A model generated the notes under the pieces. It saw only the letters and a list, made by a program, of their open reading frames with translations, was not told the DNA's origin and made no database searches. Source: Chitinophagaceae bacterium (lineage in GTDB: Bacteria > Bacteroidota > Bacteroidia > Chitinophagales > Chitinophagaceae). From it: a DNA stretch of 9,312 bases. This document shows positions 1-7,466 of this stretch, in pieces. Positions within the stretch are counted from its first letter, which is position 1; each line of letters starts with the position of its first letter. Both the position numbers and the translations under genes were made by a program. The DNA lies in contig DMPB01000143.1 of NCBI GenBank assembly GCA_003456175.1, forward strand, positions 802 through 10,113, written 5' to 3'.

Positions 1-2
1 GA

Positions 3-545
3 CATAAAGTAGCGCAACATCTTGTACAACAAATGCAAGCTGGCAAAACCATGGCACTTATTACCGATGCTGGCACGCCCGGCATTAGCGACCCCGCCTA
101 TCTGCTGGTACAAGCCTGTATTGCAGCCAATGTAACTATTACATCACTACCGGGTGCCACTGCCTTTGTACCAGCACTTGTAAATAGCGGATTACCCACG
201 CACAGTTTTTGCTTCGAGGGTTTTCTGCCGCTTAAAAAAGGGCGCCACACTATGCTTACGCAATTGGCTACCGAACAACGTACCATGATTTTTTATGAAA
301 GTCCGATGCGTTTGGTTAAAACACTACAAGAAATGAGCACTTATTTCGGTGCCGACAGGCCAGCGGCTGTTAGTAGAGAACTTACTAAAATGTTCGAAGA
401 AAATGCTAGAGGTACTTTAGCCACGTTAGCAGAACACTTTCAGCAAAAACAAGTAAAAGGCGAAATTGTATTAATTGTAGGTGGCGCCCCTAAAAAGTTA
501 AAAGAAAAAACGAAATATCAAAACAATACAGAAGATGATGCGTAA
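3..545 (+). CDS. rsmI: 16S rRNA (cytidine(1402)-2'-O)-methyltransferase RsmI, 5'-truncated by window edge
   Basis: This is the C-terminal part of RsmI, the SAM-dependent enzyme that 2'-O-methylates C1402 of 16S rRNA in the ribosomal decoding centre (cytoplasmic, tetrapyrrole-methylase fold). The reading frame is open from base 3, before the first in-window ATG at 33, and reads HKVAQHL upstream of it, so the gene starts outside the window. Visible family motifs are DAGTPGISDP just after the ATG, LPGATAFVPAL, FEGFLPLKKG, an IFYESPMR segment, and the late VSRELTKMFEE and KGEIVLIVGG segments. About 180 residues are present; full-length family members are roughly 230-290, so some 50 or more N-terminal residues are missing. 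The C-terminal tail is lysine-rich and unconserved. The stop is followed 32 bases later by one copy of the 14-base intergenic repeat, and the DUF3467 gene lies 69 bases downstream. The family assignment is secure; the function is carried over from the family. Confidence 0.93.
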   Translation, partial: HKVAQHLVQQMQAGKTMALITDAGTPGISDPAYLLVQACIAANVTITSLPGATAFVPALVNSGLPTHSFCFEGFLPLKKGRHTMLTQLATEQRTMIFYESPMRLVKTLQEMSTYFGADRPAAVSRELTKMFEENARGTLATLAEHFQQKQVKGEIVLIVGGAPKKLKEKTKYQNNTEDDA

Positions 546-577
546 CAGTTAGGTAAGTAGTAGTTTCGCATTGTATC

Positions 578-591
578 ATTTACCGTAAGGT
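578..591 (-). repeat. 14-base intergenic repeat, copy 1 (reverse orientation)
   Basis: The plus strand reads ATTTACCGTAAGGT, the exact reverse complement of ACCTTACGGTAAAT, which recurs at four other intergenic sites in this window. This copy lies 32 bases after the rsmI stop and 23 bases before the DUF3467 start. Its core has short inverted arms, ACC-TTAC-GGT. Function unknown. Confidence 0.85.
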
Positions 592-614
592 GTTATTTAT
601 TAAATCGTAATTGC

Positions 615-923
615 ATGCAACAAGAACAAAACAATCAATTGAATATTGAAATTACAGAAGAAATTGCTGAGGGTACTTATGCAAACCTCGCCATTATAAC
701 ACATAGCCACGCTGAGTTTGTAGTAGATTTTGTGAATGTGATGCCAGGCGTTCCTAAAAGCAAGGTTAAAAGCAGAATTATTTTAACGCCTATGCATGCC
801 AAGCGTTTCATGAAAGCCATGATTGATAATATTGAGAAGTATGAACAAGTGAATGGCGATATTCAAGATTTAGAGCAAATTGAAATACCGATGAATTTTG
901 GCGGACCAACGGCACAAGCTTAA
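615..923 (+). CDS. DUF3467 family protein
   Basis: A 102-residue soluble protein recognised as DUF3467, a small family of unknown function common in Bacteroidota. Characteristic features are the N-terminal NIEITEEIAEGTYANLA segment (about residues 9-25), the HAEFVVDFVNVMPGVPK strand-turn region (about 33-49) and the KSRIILTPMHAKRFMKAM helix start (about 52-69). No signal peptide or membrane segment is visible, so it should be cytoplasmic. The length is normal for the family. The ATG is the only suitable start in frame, and no Shine-Dalgarno sequence precedes it, as is usual in this phylum. It is co-oriented with rsmI across a 69-base gap and ends just before a strong hairpin terminator, so it could be the last gene of a transcript that includes rsmI or could be transcribed alone. 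A weak -7-like TAGTTTCG sits at 561-568 without a matching upstream element. No biochemical role can be assigned. Confidence 0.85.
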   Translation: MQQEQNNQLNIEITEEIAEGTYANLAIITHSHAEFVVDFVNVMPGVPKSKVKSRIILTPMHAKRFMKAMIDNIEKYEQVNGDIQDLEQIEIPMNFGGPTAQA

Positions 924-948
924 GCCAGCTTAAAAAGCTAGCATGCTT

Positions 949-991
949 AAAAAGTGTATGGGCTCGCCTTCGGCGAGCCCATACACTTTTT
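949..991. terminator. bidirectional intrinsic terminator between convergent genes
   Basis: A perfect 20-bp stem (949-968 with 972-991) closes on a 3-base TTC loop. Its inner 15 bp, from GTGTATGGG inward, is GC-rich, and its outer five pairs are A on the left and T on the right. It therefore presents a T run to transcripts from either side. It sits 25 bases after the DUF3467 stop and 6 bases beyond the end of the minus-strand methyltransferase gene, so one element can end both transcripts. Confidence 0.93.
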
Positions 992-997
992 GAACAA

Positions 998-1585
998 CTA
1001 TGCAGGCCTAGCTATGAGAAATACTTCTGAACCGCTACGTGGAGCTATAGAGTTGTAGCAAGGTGCTAGTGTTTGTAACTGAAACCTTGCGGTGAATAAA
1101 GTAGTGTACTCCTCAATGCTACCGCCAAAGGGCGGGCCGCCTTCAAAACTGCGATTAAATAATACGCCCACCAGCTTCCCTTGCGCATGCAAAAGCTCAT
1201 GCATTTTAACCACGTACCTACTACGCAAATCGGGATGAAGGGCACAAAAGAATGTTTGCTCTACAATTAAATCAAACTGTTCTTGCATATCAAAGAAATC
1301 GGCCGTTAATACACGAACAGCACTGCCATAAACAGATAATTGCTGTTGTATTGTAGCTGTAACCAATGGCGCAATATCTACTACAGTAATATTGGTGAAT
1401 CCTTTATCGAGTAAATAAGCCGCTTCGTAAGCATTACCACATCCAGGAATGAGTATACGCAAGTGCTTATCTGTTAACTGATCAAAATAAGTGGCTAATG
1501 GTGTACTACAACTCCCAATATCCCAACCCGTTTGCTGTTGCTGGTATCGTTGGTTCCAGTAGGCGGCATCTAAATTTTGACTCAT
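998..1585 (-). CDS. TPMT-family class I SAM-dependent methyltransferase
   Basis: A 195-residue cytoplasmic protein with the Rossmann fold of class I SAM methyltransferases. It matches the thiopurine S-methyltransferase (TPMT)/HOL-like branch: an N-terminal YWNQRYQQQQTGWDIG segment (residues 9-24) with the paired tryptophans, the SAM-binding motif ILIPGCGNAYEA (44-55), an acidic motif II residue at D70 (VVDIA), ADFF (95-98), the EQTFFCALHP segment (109-118), GGPPFGGS (149-156) and a C-terminal RSGSEVF. Members of this branch transfer the SAM methyl group to small thiols, halides or other nucleophiles; the substrate here cannot be read from sequence. The length is close to that of bacterial relatives. 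It runs convergently with the DUF3467 gene and divergently from the VIT gene across 96 bases. A -7-like TACTTTCG on the minus strand (1602-1609) could be its promoter, but no -33 element accompanies it. The family call is strong; the substrate is open. Confidence 0.88.
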   Translation of the reverse strand: MSQNLDAAYWNQRYQQQQTGWDIGSCSTPLATYFDQLTDKHLRILIPGCGNAYEAAYLLDKGFTNITVVDIAPLVTATIQQQLSVYGSAVRVLTADFFDMQEQFDLIVEQTFFCALHPDLRSRYVVKMHELLHAQGKLVGVLFNRSFEGGPPFGGSIEEYTTLFTARFQLQTLAPCYNSIAPRSGSEVFLIARPA

Positions 1586-1681
1586 GATCTTTCAATTATT
1601 ACGAAAGTACTAAGAACAGCATCTTATCCGTGAGGATATCCGACTATTCATAATTACTTTTAAAGCTAACAATACATTACT

Positions 1682-2395
1682 ATGAAAACCAACGATATTA
1701 CTATCGACAATTACTTAGACAGCCATTACATACACCGCAGTAATTGGCTAAGAGCTGCAGTACTTGGTGCTAACGATGGCATTATTTCTGTATCGAGTTT
1801 AGCCATTGGCGTGGCTACCGCAAGTACCACAAGAGATGCAATACTACTAGCAACAGTAGCAGGCTTAGTAGCAGGTGCATTATCGATGGCAGCAGGCGAG
1901 TATGTATCGGTAAGTTCGCAAACCGATATTGAAAAGGCAGATATTGAACGCGAAAAAATAGAACTCGAAACCATGCCAGAAGTAGAGTTGCAAATACTTG
2001 CGCAGATTTATGAAAAAAGAGGCTTATCTAAAACAACGGCACTGCAAGTAGCACAAGAATTAACAGCTGCCGATGCATTAGGTGCACACGTGAGAGATGA
2101 GTTAGGCATCACCGAAGTAAGTCAGGCCAAACCAATACAAGCTGCTTTTGCATCGGGTGCTGCTTTTACCGTTGGCGGCTTGCTACCGTTATTGGTAGCC
2201 ATATTCGCACCAGTAACTGGCATGGAATATTATTTGTATGCTTTCACAATTGTATCGTTGGTTGCTTTAGGTGCGGTTGCTGCTACAACAGGTGGCTCCA
2301 ACATTACCAAAGCAGTATTACGCATTACCATTTGGGGTACCATTGCTATGGGGCTTTCTGCTGTTGTAGGCTATGCTTTTGGTGTGAAAGTGTAA
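1682..2395 (+). CDS. VIT1/CCC1 family metal (Fe2+/Mn2+) transporter
   Basis: A 237-residue inner-membrane protein of the VIT family (vacuolar iron transporter/CCC1), whose studied members move Fe2+ or Mn2+ out of the cytoplasm in exchange for protons. The diagnostic start is NWLRAAVLGANDGIISVSSL (21-40), with the conserved Asp of membrane helix 1 at D32. Helix 2 (about 55-75) ends in SMAAGEYVSVSSQTD, placing M69 and E73 as in the family. A glutamate-rich cytosolic stretch follows (about 82-112: E84, E89, E92, E94, E97, E100, E102), probably the metal-gathering helices. Three further membrane helices lie at about 154-176, 183-203 and 211-233. It is full length. It is divergent from the methyltransferase gene and is followed by the paired 14-base repeats, so it is probably its own transcript. 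Whether it transports iron or manganese, and whether it is related to the efflux operon, cannot be decided from sequence. Confidence 0.9.
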   Translation: MKTNDITIDNYLDSHYIHRSNWLRAAVLGANDGIISVSSLAIGVATASTTRDAILLATVAGLVAGALSMAAGEYVSVSSQTDIEKADIEREKIELETMPEVELQILAQIYEKRGLSKTTALQVAQELTAADALGAHVRDELGITEVSQAKPIQAAFASGAAFTVGGLLPLLVAIFAPVTGMEYYLYAFTIVSLVALGAVAATTGGSNITKAVLRITIWGTIAMGLSAVVGYAFGVKV

Positions 2396-2419
2396 CTAAC
2401 GCCATTATGCAATAGGTAC

Positions 2420-2465
2420 TACCTTACGGTAAATACAAACGTGAACAAGCATTTACCGTAAGGTA
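2420..2465. repeat. inverted pair of 14-base repeats forming a 15-bp hairpin
   Basis: Copy 2 (ACCTTACGGTAAAT, 2421-2434, forward) and copy 3 (ATTTACCGTAAGGT, 2451-2464, reverse) are exact inverted repeats. T2420 and A2465 extend the stem to 15 bp around a 16-base spacer. The pair starts 25 bases after the VIT stop. No T run follows on the plus strand (AAAGTGTATTA), so a classical intrinsic terminator is unlikely, although the hairpin could still stabilise the 3' end of the VIT mRNA. Confidence 0.85.
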
Positions 2466-2581
2466 AAAGTGTATTATTTAAAAGCAATTCACCACATTTA
2501 ATTTGTCGTTAAAATACAAATAGGCACTAGTTGGTATGAATAGTTTCATACATCTTTATTCACAATTACTATTTTAAGCTG

Positions 2582-3031
2582 ATGTCAGTACTCGGTTCTT
2601 TCATACAAAACTCAACACAAATGTTCAAACAAGCCTACCATGGTGTACGCATGTTGATACTATTTGTTTTGGCAGTTGTGATGGGAGTACAAATAGTTGT
2701 TGGAAGTAACATAGCTGTAACAACTAGCCAAGTTACCTATAAGAAGCTAAGTACCAACCAAGTTCATAAACAGCCTGCGCTTAGTGATAACATTCTTGCT
2801 GTTTTAGAAACGATTAGTGATGATGATAATGATGAAGACGATAAAAAAACTACTAGTAATACAACCTACTATTTAGGCAGTAATGTAGCGCCTCACTTAA
2901 TAGCACTTTGCTTTTCGTCGGCTGTTCAACAACGCATAAGTTATTTAGAACAAGCCGTTTCTAACAGACCAACGATTCCTTACTTTCTTTTGTACCACTC
3001 GTGGAAGAGTGACTTATTATTAGTATCGTAA
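2582..3031 (+). CDS. hypothetical small single-span membrane protein heading the efflux gene run
   Basis: A 149-residue protein that I do not recognise. An N-terminal stretch of about 22 residues with basic residues (K16, R23) precedes one strongly hydrophobic segment (about 24-41), which is either a membrane anchor or an uncleaved signal; the remainder would then lie in the periplasm. The middle holds an acidic run, DDDNDEDD (80-87), preceded by a short possible helix (about 68-78). The C-terminal third has a second moderately hydrophobic patch (104-114) and ends in aromatic and hydrophobic residues (IPYFLLYHSW, 132-141). There is one cysteine (C110). Base composition and codon use resemble those of its neighbours. 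It starts 186 bases after the VIT gene and ends 85 bases before the adaptor gene on the same strand, so it may be co-transcribed with the efflux genes. Coding status is supported by length and coherent topology but not by a family match; the start at 2582 is the first ATG and has no clear ribosome binding site. Confidence 0.62.
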   Translation: MSVLGSFIQNSTQMFKQAYHGVRMLILFVLAVVMGVQIVVGSNIAVTTSQVTYKKLSTNQVHKQPALSDNILAVLETISDDDNDEDDKKTTSNTTYYLGSNVAPHLIALCFSSAVQQRISYLEQAVSNRPTIPYFLLYHSWKSDLLLVS

Positions 3032-3033
3032 CA

Positions 3034-3056
3034 GAACACAGTATTCTCTACTGTTC
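3034..3056. promoter_or_regulatory. small inverted repeat before the efflux adaptor gene
   Basis: ACAGTA (3038-3043) and TACTGT (3049-3054) are exact inverted repeats around TTCTC. The flanks are GAAC on the left and TTC on the right, extending the symmetry imperfectly. It lies just after the small membrane-protein gene and about 63 bases before the adaptor start, so it could be an operator or a weak hairpin. Six-base arms can arise by chance. Confidence 0.25.
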
Positions 3057-3116
3057 AAAGTGCTTCATTACAAATGGAGTACGAAGTTTCATTTACCATA
3101 CTAAAATAACTTATTC

Positions 3117-4202
3117 ATGAAGCGAATAATACTACTCGCTGCGACTATTATTGCATTGACCCAATACGCATGCAAGCATGAGGAATACGAAACAAATGAA
3201 TCAAATACTTTTATTTTAACCAGCCCCATTCAAAAAGATACTAGTGTTTTTCAGGAATATGTAGCTCAAATTCATGCAGCTAACCACATTGAGGTACGTT
3301 CACAAGAAAAAGGATATCTTGATAAGATATTTATTGATGAAGGGCAGTTTGTTCAAAAAGGACAACCGCTATTTAAAATTATGCCAGCCATCTATCAGGC
3401 TGAGGTAGAAAAAGCTACCGCAGAAGTAGCTTATGCAGAAGTGGAGTATCAAAACTCAAAAAGTCTTGCCGATAACAATGTAGTATCAATGAATGAACTC
3501 GCATTAGCAAAAGCAAAACTCAGCAAAGCAAAAGCAGAACTACAACTTGCAAAAACACATTTAGGTTTTACTGAAATTAAAGCACCATTTAGTGGCATTG
3601 TTGGCAGACTAAACAAAAGACTAGGAAGCCTTATTGATGAAGGCGAATTACTAACTACACTCTCCGACAATAGTAAAATGTGGGTATACTTCAATGTGCC
3701 AGAAGTTGAATACCTAGATTATATGAAGAAGCGTACCACAAATACCCTGCAAAAAGTGTGGTTACAAATGGCGAACAAGCAAGTATTTGAACAAGAAGGC
3801 GTTGTTGAAACAATTGAATCAGATTTTAACAACGAAACGGGAAATATTGCATTTAGAGCCACCTTTACTAACCCTAAAGGATTACTACGCCATGGGGAAA
3901 CGGGTAATATACTTCTTCCTGTATCATTTAAGGGTGCTACGCTTATTCCACAAAAAGCAACTTACGATGTACTAGATAGGAAGTACGTGTATGTAGTTGA
4001 CGCCAACAACACACTTCATGCAAGAGAAATTACGGTTGCCATGGAAATGCCGCATGTATATGTGGTATCATCTGGACTTAAAGCTGAAGATAAAATTTTG
4101 GCCGAAGGACTAGGCAAAGTAAAGAACAATGAAAAAATACAATACAAATTCATTCCTTATCAACAAGAATTAGATGCTTTGAATAGCCTTCATGCAGAAT
4201 AA
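3117..4202 (+). CDS. RND efflux periplasmic adaptor (membrane fusion protein), predicted lipoprotein
   Basis: A 361-residue AcrA/MexA-type adaptor that bridges the inner-membrane pump and the outer-membrane channel. The N-terminus is a signal peptide (MKRIILLAATIIALTQYAC); C19 is the likely lipidation site, although Gln at -3 and Tyr at -2 make the lipobox weak. The first half of the lipoyl domain is at about 55-92 (SQEKGYLDKIFIDEGQFVQ), followed by a two-helix coiled coil (about 95-148, Ala/Lys/Glu-rich heptads), and the second lipoyl half is at about 150-185 (EIKAPFSGIVGRLNKRLGS, family motif APFSGxVG). A beta-barrel follows (about 186-272), then a membrane-proximal domain (about 273-340; LIPQKATYDVLDRKYVYVV). 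The length is normal. It starts 85 bases after the small membrane-protein gene and ends 24 bases before the pump gene, so adaptor and pump are surely one operon. Specificity is set mainly by the pump and is unknown. Confidence 0.92.
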   Translation: MKRIILLAATIIALTQYACKHEEYETNESNTFILTSPIQKDTSVFQEYVAQIHAANHIEVRSQEKGYLDKIFIDEGQFVQKGQPLFKIMPAIYQAEVEKATAEVAYAEVEYQNSKSLADNNVVSMNELALAKAKLSKAKAELQLAKTHLGFTEIKAPFSGIVGRLNKRLGSLIDEGELLTTLSDNSKMWVYFNVPEVEYLDYMKKRTTNTLQKVWLQMANKQVFEQEGVVETIESDFNNETGNIAFRATFTNPKGLLRHGETGNILLPVSFKGATLIPQKATYDVLDRKYVYVVDANNTLHAREITVAMEMPHVYVVSSGLKAEDKILAEGLGKVKNNEKIQYKFIPYQQELDALNSLHAE

Positions 4203-4226
4203 ATCAAGAACCGTAAAATCGAAATT

Positions 4227-7200
4227 ATGTTTAACAAGTTTATACAACGGCCGGTTCTTGCTATTGCCTTATCCGTGGGTATTGTATTCATGGGTTTATT
4301 GGCTATCAAAACATCGCCTGTTGCACAATTCCCAGATATTGCTCCACCACGAGTAAATATATTTATTGAATTTCCCGGCTCTAATGCCGATGTTTTAGTA
4401 AAGTCTACAGTTACCATCCTAGAGCGTGCTATCAATGGTGTTCAAGGTATGCAGTATATGCTTTCAGATGCTACCAGCGCCAGTGAAGCCTCGTTACAAG
4501 TGGTATTTGAACCAGGTACCGACCCCACACTAGCAGCAGTAAGGGTAAAATCGAGAGTAGACCAAGTAATGACCAACCTGCCACCTTTGGTGCAAAGAGA
4601 AGGTGTGATTATTACACCGCTTCAACCAAGTATGTTAATGTACTTGAACTTGTACAGCAAAGACAACAAGGTAGATGAAAAATTCTTATTCAATTATGCT
4701 AATACTTACATACTTCCAGAATTACAACGAATAAACGGAATGGGATTTGCGCAAGCCATTGGCAGTAGAGCATTTGCAATTAGAGTTTGGCTAAATCCTG
4801 AGAGAATGAGAGCTTATAGTATTTCGGCAGATGAAGTACTAAAAGCTATTGACGAACAAAGCATTTTAGCCAGGCCTGGAAGGGTTGGTTTAAGTTCTGG
4901 CAAAACAGCACAATCGCAAGAATATGTGTTTACCTACAAAGGGTGGTTTAACACCCCTGAACAATATCAAAATATTGTTATAAGGGCAAACTCAGAAGGA
5001 GAAATATTAAAACTAAAAGATATTGCTGAAGTTGAGGTTGGTAGCGAGTTTGTAGATATTTATTCTAATAAAGATGGCCACCCATCTGCATCACTCAAAC
5101 TAAAACAAATTCCGGGCAGTAATGCTAGTAAAGTAATTGAAGATGTAAAGGCAAAACTAGAAGAACTCAAAAAAGATTTCCCTCCGGGTATTGACTATGA
5201 AATCAATTACGACGTTTCAAAATTTGTAGATGCATCTATTGAAAAGGTATTGCATACTTTACTAGAAGCATTCGTATTGGTAACAATTGTGGTGTTCTTA
5301 TTTTTAGGCGATGTACGTTCTACCATTATTCCTATTCTAGCGGTACCAGTTTCTTTAATTGGGGCTTTCGTACTTATGAATGTATTTGGGTTAAGCATTA
5401 ACCTTATTACTTTATTCGCATTGGTATTAGCCATAGGTGTAGTAGTAGACGACGCAATTGTTGTAGTAGAAGCCGTGCACGTTAAAATGGAAGAAGAACA
5501 CCTATCGCCTTTTGCTGCTGTGAAAAAAGTAATACGAGAAATTAGTGGTGCCATTATTGCCATAACACTTGTAATGACTTCGGTATTTGTACCCATCGCT
5601 TTTATGACAGGCCCTGTAGGTGTTCTATATCGTCAGTTCTCTTTAACTATGGCCAGCGCTATTGTTATATCGGGCTTTGTTGCGCTAACATTAACACCAG
5701 TGCTGTGTGCCATTTTACTCAAAAACACACACGGTAAGCCCAAGCGTAAAACACCTGTCACAATTTTTTTAGATTGGTTTAATAAGAACTTTGAAAGAGC
5801 AACAGGTCGTTATACTCGCTTTCTGCTACTTATTGTAAACCGTAAAACTGTTACCTATGGTATTCTATTACTTTTTGGGTTTGGCATTGTAAGTGTTGAC
5901 AAAACACTTCCTGCAGGATTTATACCAAGTGAAGATCAAGGACAGATTTACGCCATCATTCAAACGCCTCCTGGCACTACCCTAGAACGCACCAACGAAG
6001 TATCGAAGCAGTTACAACATGTAGCCAAAGAAGTAGAAGGGGTTTCGTCTGTTACCTCACTAGCAGGCTATGAAATTCTTACAGAAGGTAGAGGCTCTAA
6101 TGCGGGCACTTGCTTAATCAATCTCAAAGATTGGTCGGAACGTAAAGCTTCTGTAAAAGAAATTATTAAAGCACTAGAAGAAAAATCAAAAGACCTCCCC
6201 GCCAATATCGAATACTTTGAACCACCTGCAGTTCCTGGCTATGGCAGTTCAGATGGTTTTTCTTTACGGCTGTTAGACAAACATAGCGATGTAGACTATC
6301 AAGAATTTGATAAGGTGAATGCAGACTTTCTCACTGCTTTAAAAAAGCGTAAAGAACTAACCGGTTTGTTCGCATTTTATTCGGCTAAGTATCCGCAGTA
6401 CGAAATTTTGGTAGATAATCAATTAGCAATGCAAAAGGGTGTTTCGGTTGGCGATGCTATGGAGAATTTAAATATTATGATTGGCAGCACCTATGAGCAA
6501 GGCTTTATACGCTTCAATAACTTTTATAAAGTATATACACAGGCAGGCCCCGAATTTAGAAAGCAACCTTCTGATATTTTGAATATGTTCATTAAGAATG
6601 ATCATGGCGAAATGGTTCCTTATTCTGCTTTTATGCGTATTAAAAAAACGCAAGGTCCTAACGAAATTTCTCGATACAATCTATACACTTCATCGCTTAT
6701 TAATGGCATACCTGCAAAGGGATACTCCTCTGGCGATGCTATTAAAGCAATTAAGGAGGTGGCAGCTCAACATTTACCGCAAGGTTATGATATTGCTTGG
6801 GAAGGATTATCGTACGATGAAGCACGGCGTGGTAATGAAGCACTGTACATTTTCGCTGTTGTTATATTTTTTGTGTATTTAATTTTAGCTGCACAATACG
6901 AAAGCTTTCTACTTCCACTAGCAGTATTGCTCTCCATTATTCCTGGCATATTCGGCTCGTTCTTATTACTAAAAACAATGGGCTTAGCGAACGATGTATA
7001 TGCACAAGTTGGCCTGATAATGCTAGTAGGATTACTTGGAAAAAACGCAGTACTTATTGTTGAATTTGCTGTACAAAAACACAACAAGGGCATGTCTGTT
7101 TTTGATGCTGCAATCGAAGGTGCCAAGGCTCGTTTCAGACCTATTCTTATGACTTCATTTGCATTTATTGCGGGCCTTATCCCATTAGTACTAGCAAAAG

Positions 7201-7466
7201 GTGCAGGTGCTATTGGTAATCATACTATTGGCGCCTCTGCACTTGGTGGTATGCTGTTCGGAACTGTTTTTGGTGTAATTGTTGTACCCGGACTTTATTA
7301 CATTTTCGGAAAGCTACAAGAAGGAAAACATTTAATACGCGACGAAGATGAAAACCCACTCAGTGAAGATTTTGTAGAAAATAGTGCTGATGCAGCACTT
7401 AGCAAAAAGATTCAAAAAATTATCAAACGAATCAGAAACAATAAAAATGAAAATAAAAATATATAA
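4227..7466 (+). CDS. RND family multidrug efflux pump, HAE1 type (AcrB-like inner-membrane permease)
   Basis: A 1079-residue proton-driven RND transporter, the trimeric inner-membrane engine of the tripartite exporter. It shows the usual duplicated layout: membrane helix 1 (about 9-28), a first large periplasmic loop, helices 2-6 (about 335-500), a linker, helix 7 (about 535-555), a second periplasmic loop, helices 8-12 (about 870-1035), then a charged C-terminal tail of about 45 residues. The proton-relay residues are intact: D408 and D409 in AIGVVVDDAIVVVEA (AcrB D407/D408) and K939 in VGLLGKNAVLIVEF (AcrB K940). Other family marks are SPVAQFPDIAPP near the N-terminus, DGHPSASLKLKQIPGSNA, and AAQYESFLLPLAVLLSIIPG. 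By eye, aromatic drug-pocket positions of AcrB are replaced (I178 for F178, for example), so AcrB substrates should not be assumed. The proton relay argues against a CzcA/CusA metal pump, as does the absence of that group's motifs. The gene overlaps the channel gene by 20 bases. Confidence 0.95.
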   Translation: MFNKFIQRPVLAIALSVGIVFMGLLAIKTSPVAQFPDIAPPRVNIFIEFPGSNADVLVKSTVTILERAINGVQGMQYMLSDATSASEASLQVVFEPGTDPTLAAVRVKSRVDQVMTNLPPLVQREGVIITPLQPSMLMYLNLYSKDNKVDEKFLFNYANTYILPELQRINGMGFAQAIGSRAFAIRVWLNPERMRAYSISADEVLKAIDEQSILARPGRVGLSSGKTAQSQEYVFTYKGWFNTPEQYQNIVIRANSEGEILKLKDIAEVEVGSEFVDIYSNKDGHPSASLKLKQIPGSNASKVIEDVKAKLEELKKDFPPGIDYEINYDVSKFVDASIEKVLHTLLEAFVLVTIVVFLFLGDVRSTIIPILAVPVSLIGAFVLMNVFGLSINLITLFALVLAIGVVVDDAIVVVEAVHVKMEEEHLSPFAAVKKVIREISGAIIAITLVMTSVFVPIAFMTGPVGVLYRQFSLTMASAIVISGFVALTLTPVLCAILLKNTHGKPKRKTPVTIFLDWFNKNFERATGRYTRFLLLIVNRKTVTYGILLLFGFGIVSVDKTLPAGFIPSEDQGQIYAIIQTPPGTTLERTNEVSKQLQHVAKEVEGVSSVTSLAGYEILTEGRGSNAGTCLINLKDWSERKASVKEIIKALEEKSKDLPANIEYFEPPAVPGYGSSDGFSLRLLDKHSDVDYQEFDKVNADFLTALKKRKELTGLFAFYSAKYPQYEILVDNQLAMQKGVSVGDAMENLNIMIGSTYEQGFIRFNNFYKVYTQAGPEFRKQPSDILNMFIKNDHGEMVPYSAFMRIKKTQGPNEISRYNLYTSSLINGIPAKGYSSGDAIKAIKEVAAQHLPQGYDIAWEGLSYDEARRGNEALYIFAVVIFFVYLILAAQYESFLLPLAVLLSIIPGIFGSFLLLKTMGLANDVYAQVGLIMLVGLLGKNAVLIVEFAVQKHNKGMSVFDAAIEGAKARFRPILMTSFAFIAGLIPLVLAKGAGAIGNHTIGASALGGMLFGTVFGVIVVPGLYYIFGKLQEGKHLIRDEDENPLSEDFVENSADAALSKKIQKIIKRIRNNKNENKNI

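Noticed and set aside
561..568. TAGTTTCG, with similar TAGTTTCA at 2541-2548 and TACTTTCG on the minus strand at 1602-1609, as Bacteroidota -7 promoter elements (TAnnTTTG)
   Set aside because: None has a TTTG-like -33 element at the expected spacing, so I mention the first and third only within gene entries and do not list promoters.
2421..2464. CRISPR-like array from the repeated motif
   Set aside because: Repeats are too short, spacing is irregular (30, 79 and thousands of bases), orientation is mixed and no cas gene is present.
3091..3104. ATTTACCATACTAA before the adaptor gene, resembling half of the repeat
   Set aside because: Nine of the first ten bases match but the second half does not; too short in an A/T-rich gap to count as a copy.
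5207..5596. 129-residue minus-strand open frame inside the pump gene, and other open frames opposite the pump and channel genes
   Set aside because: These are low-complexity Thr/Ser/Ile-rich mirror frames of conserved coding sequence with no family features.
7384..7446. N-terminal extension of the channel protein from upstream in-frame ATGs
   Set aside because: It would bury the lipoprotein signal peptide behind about 21 charged residues and increase overlap with the pump gene; the ATG at 7447 gives a proper lipobox.
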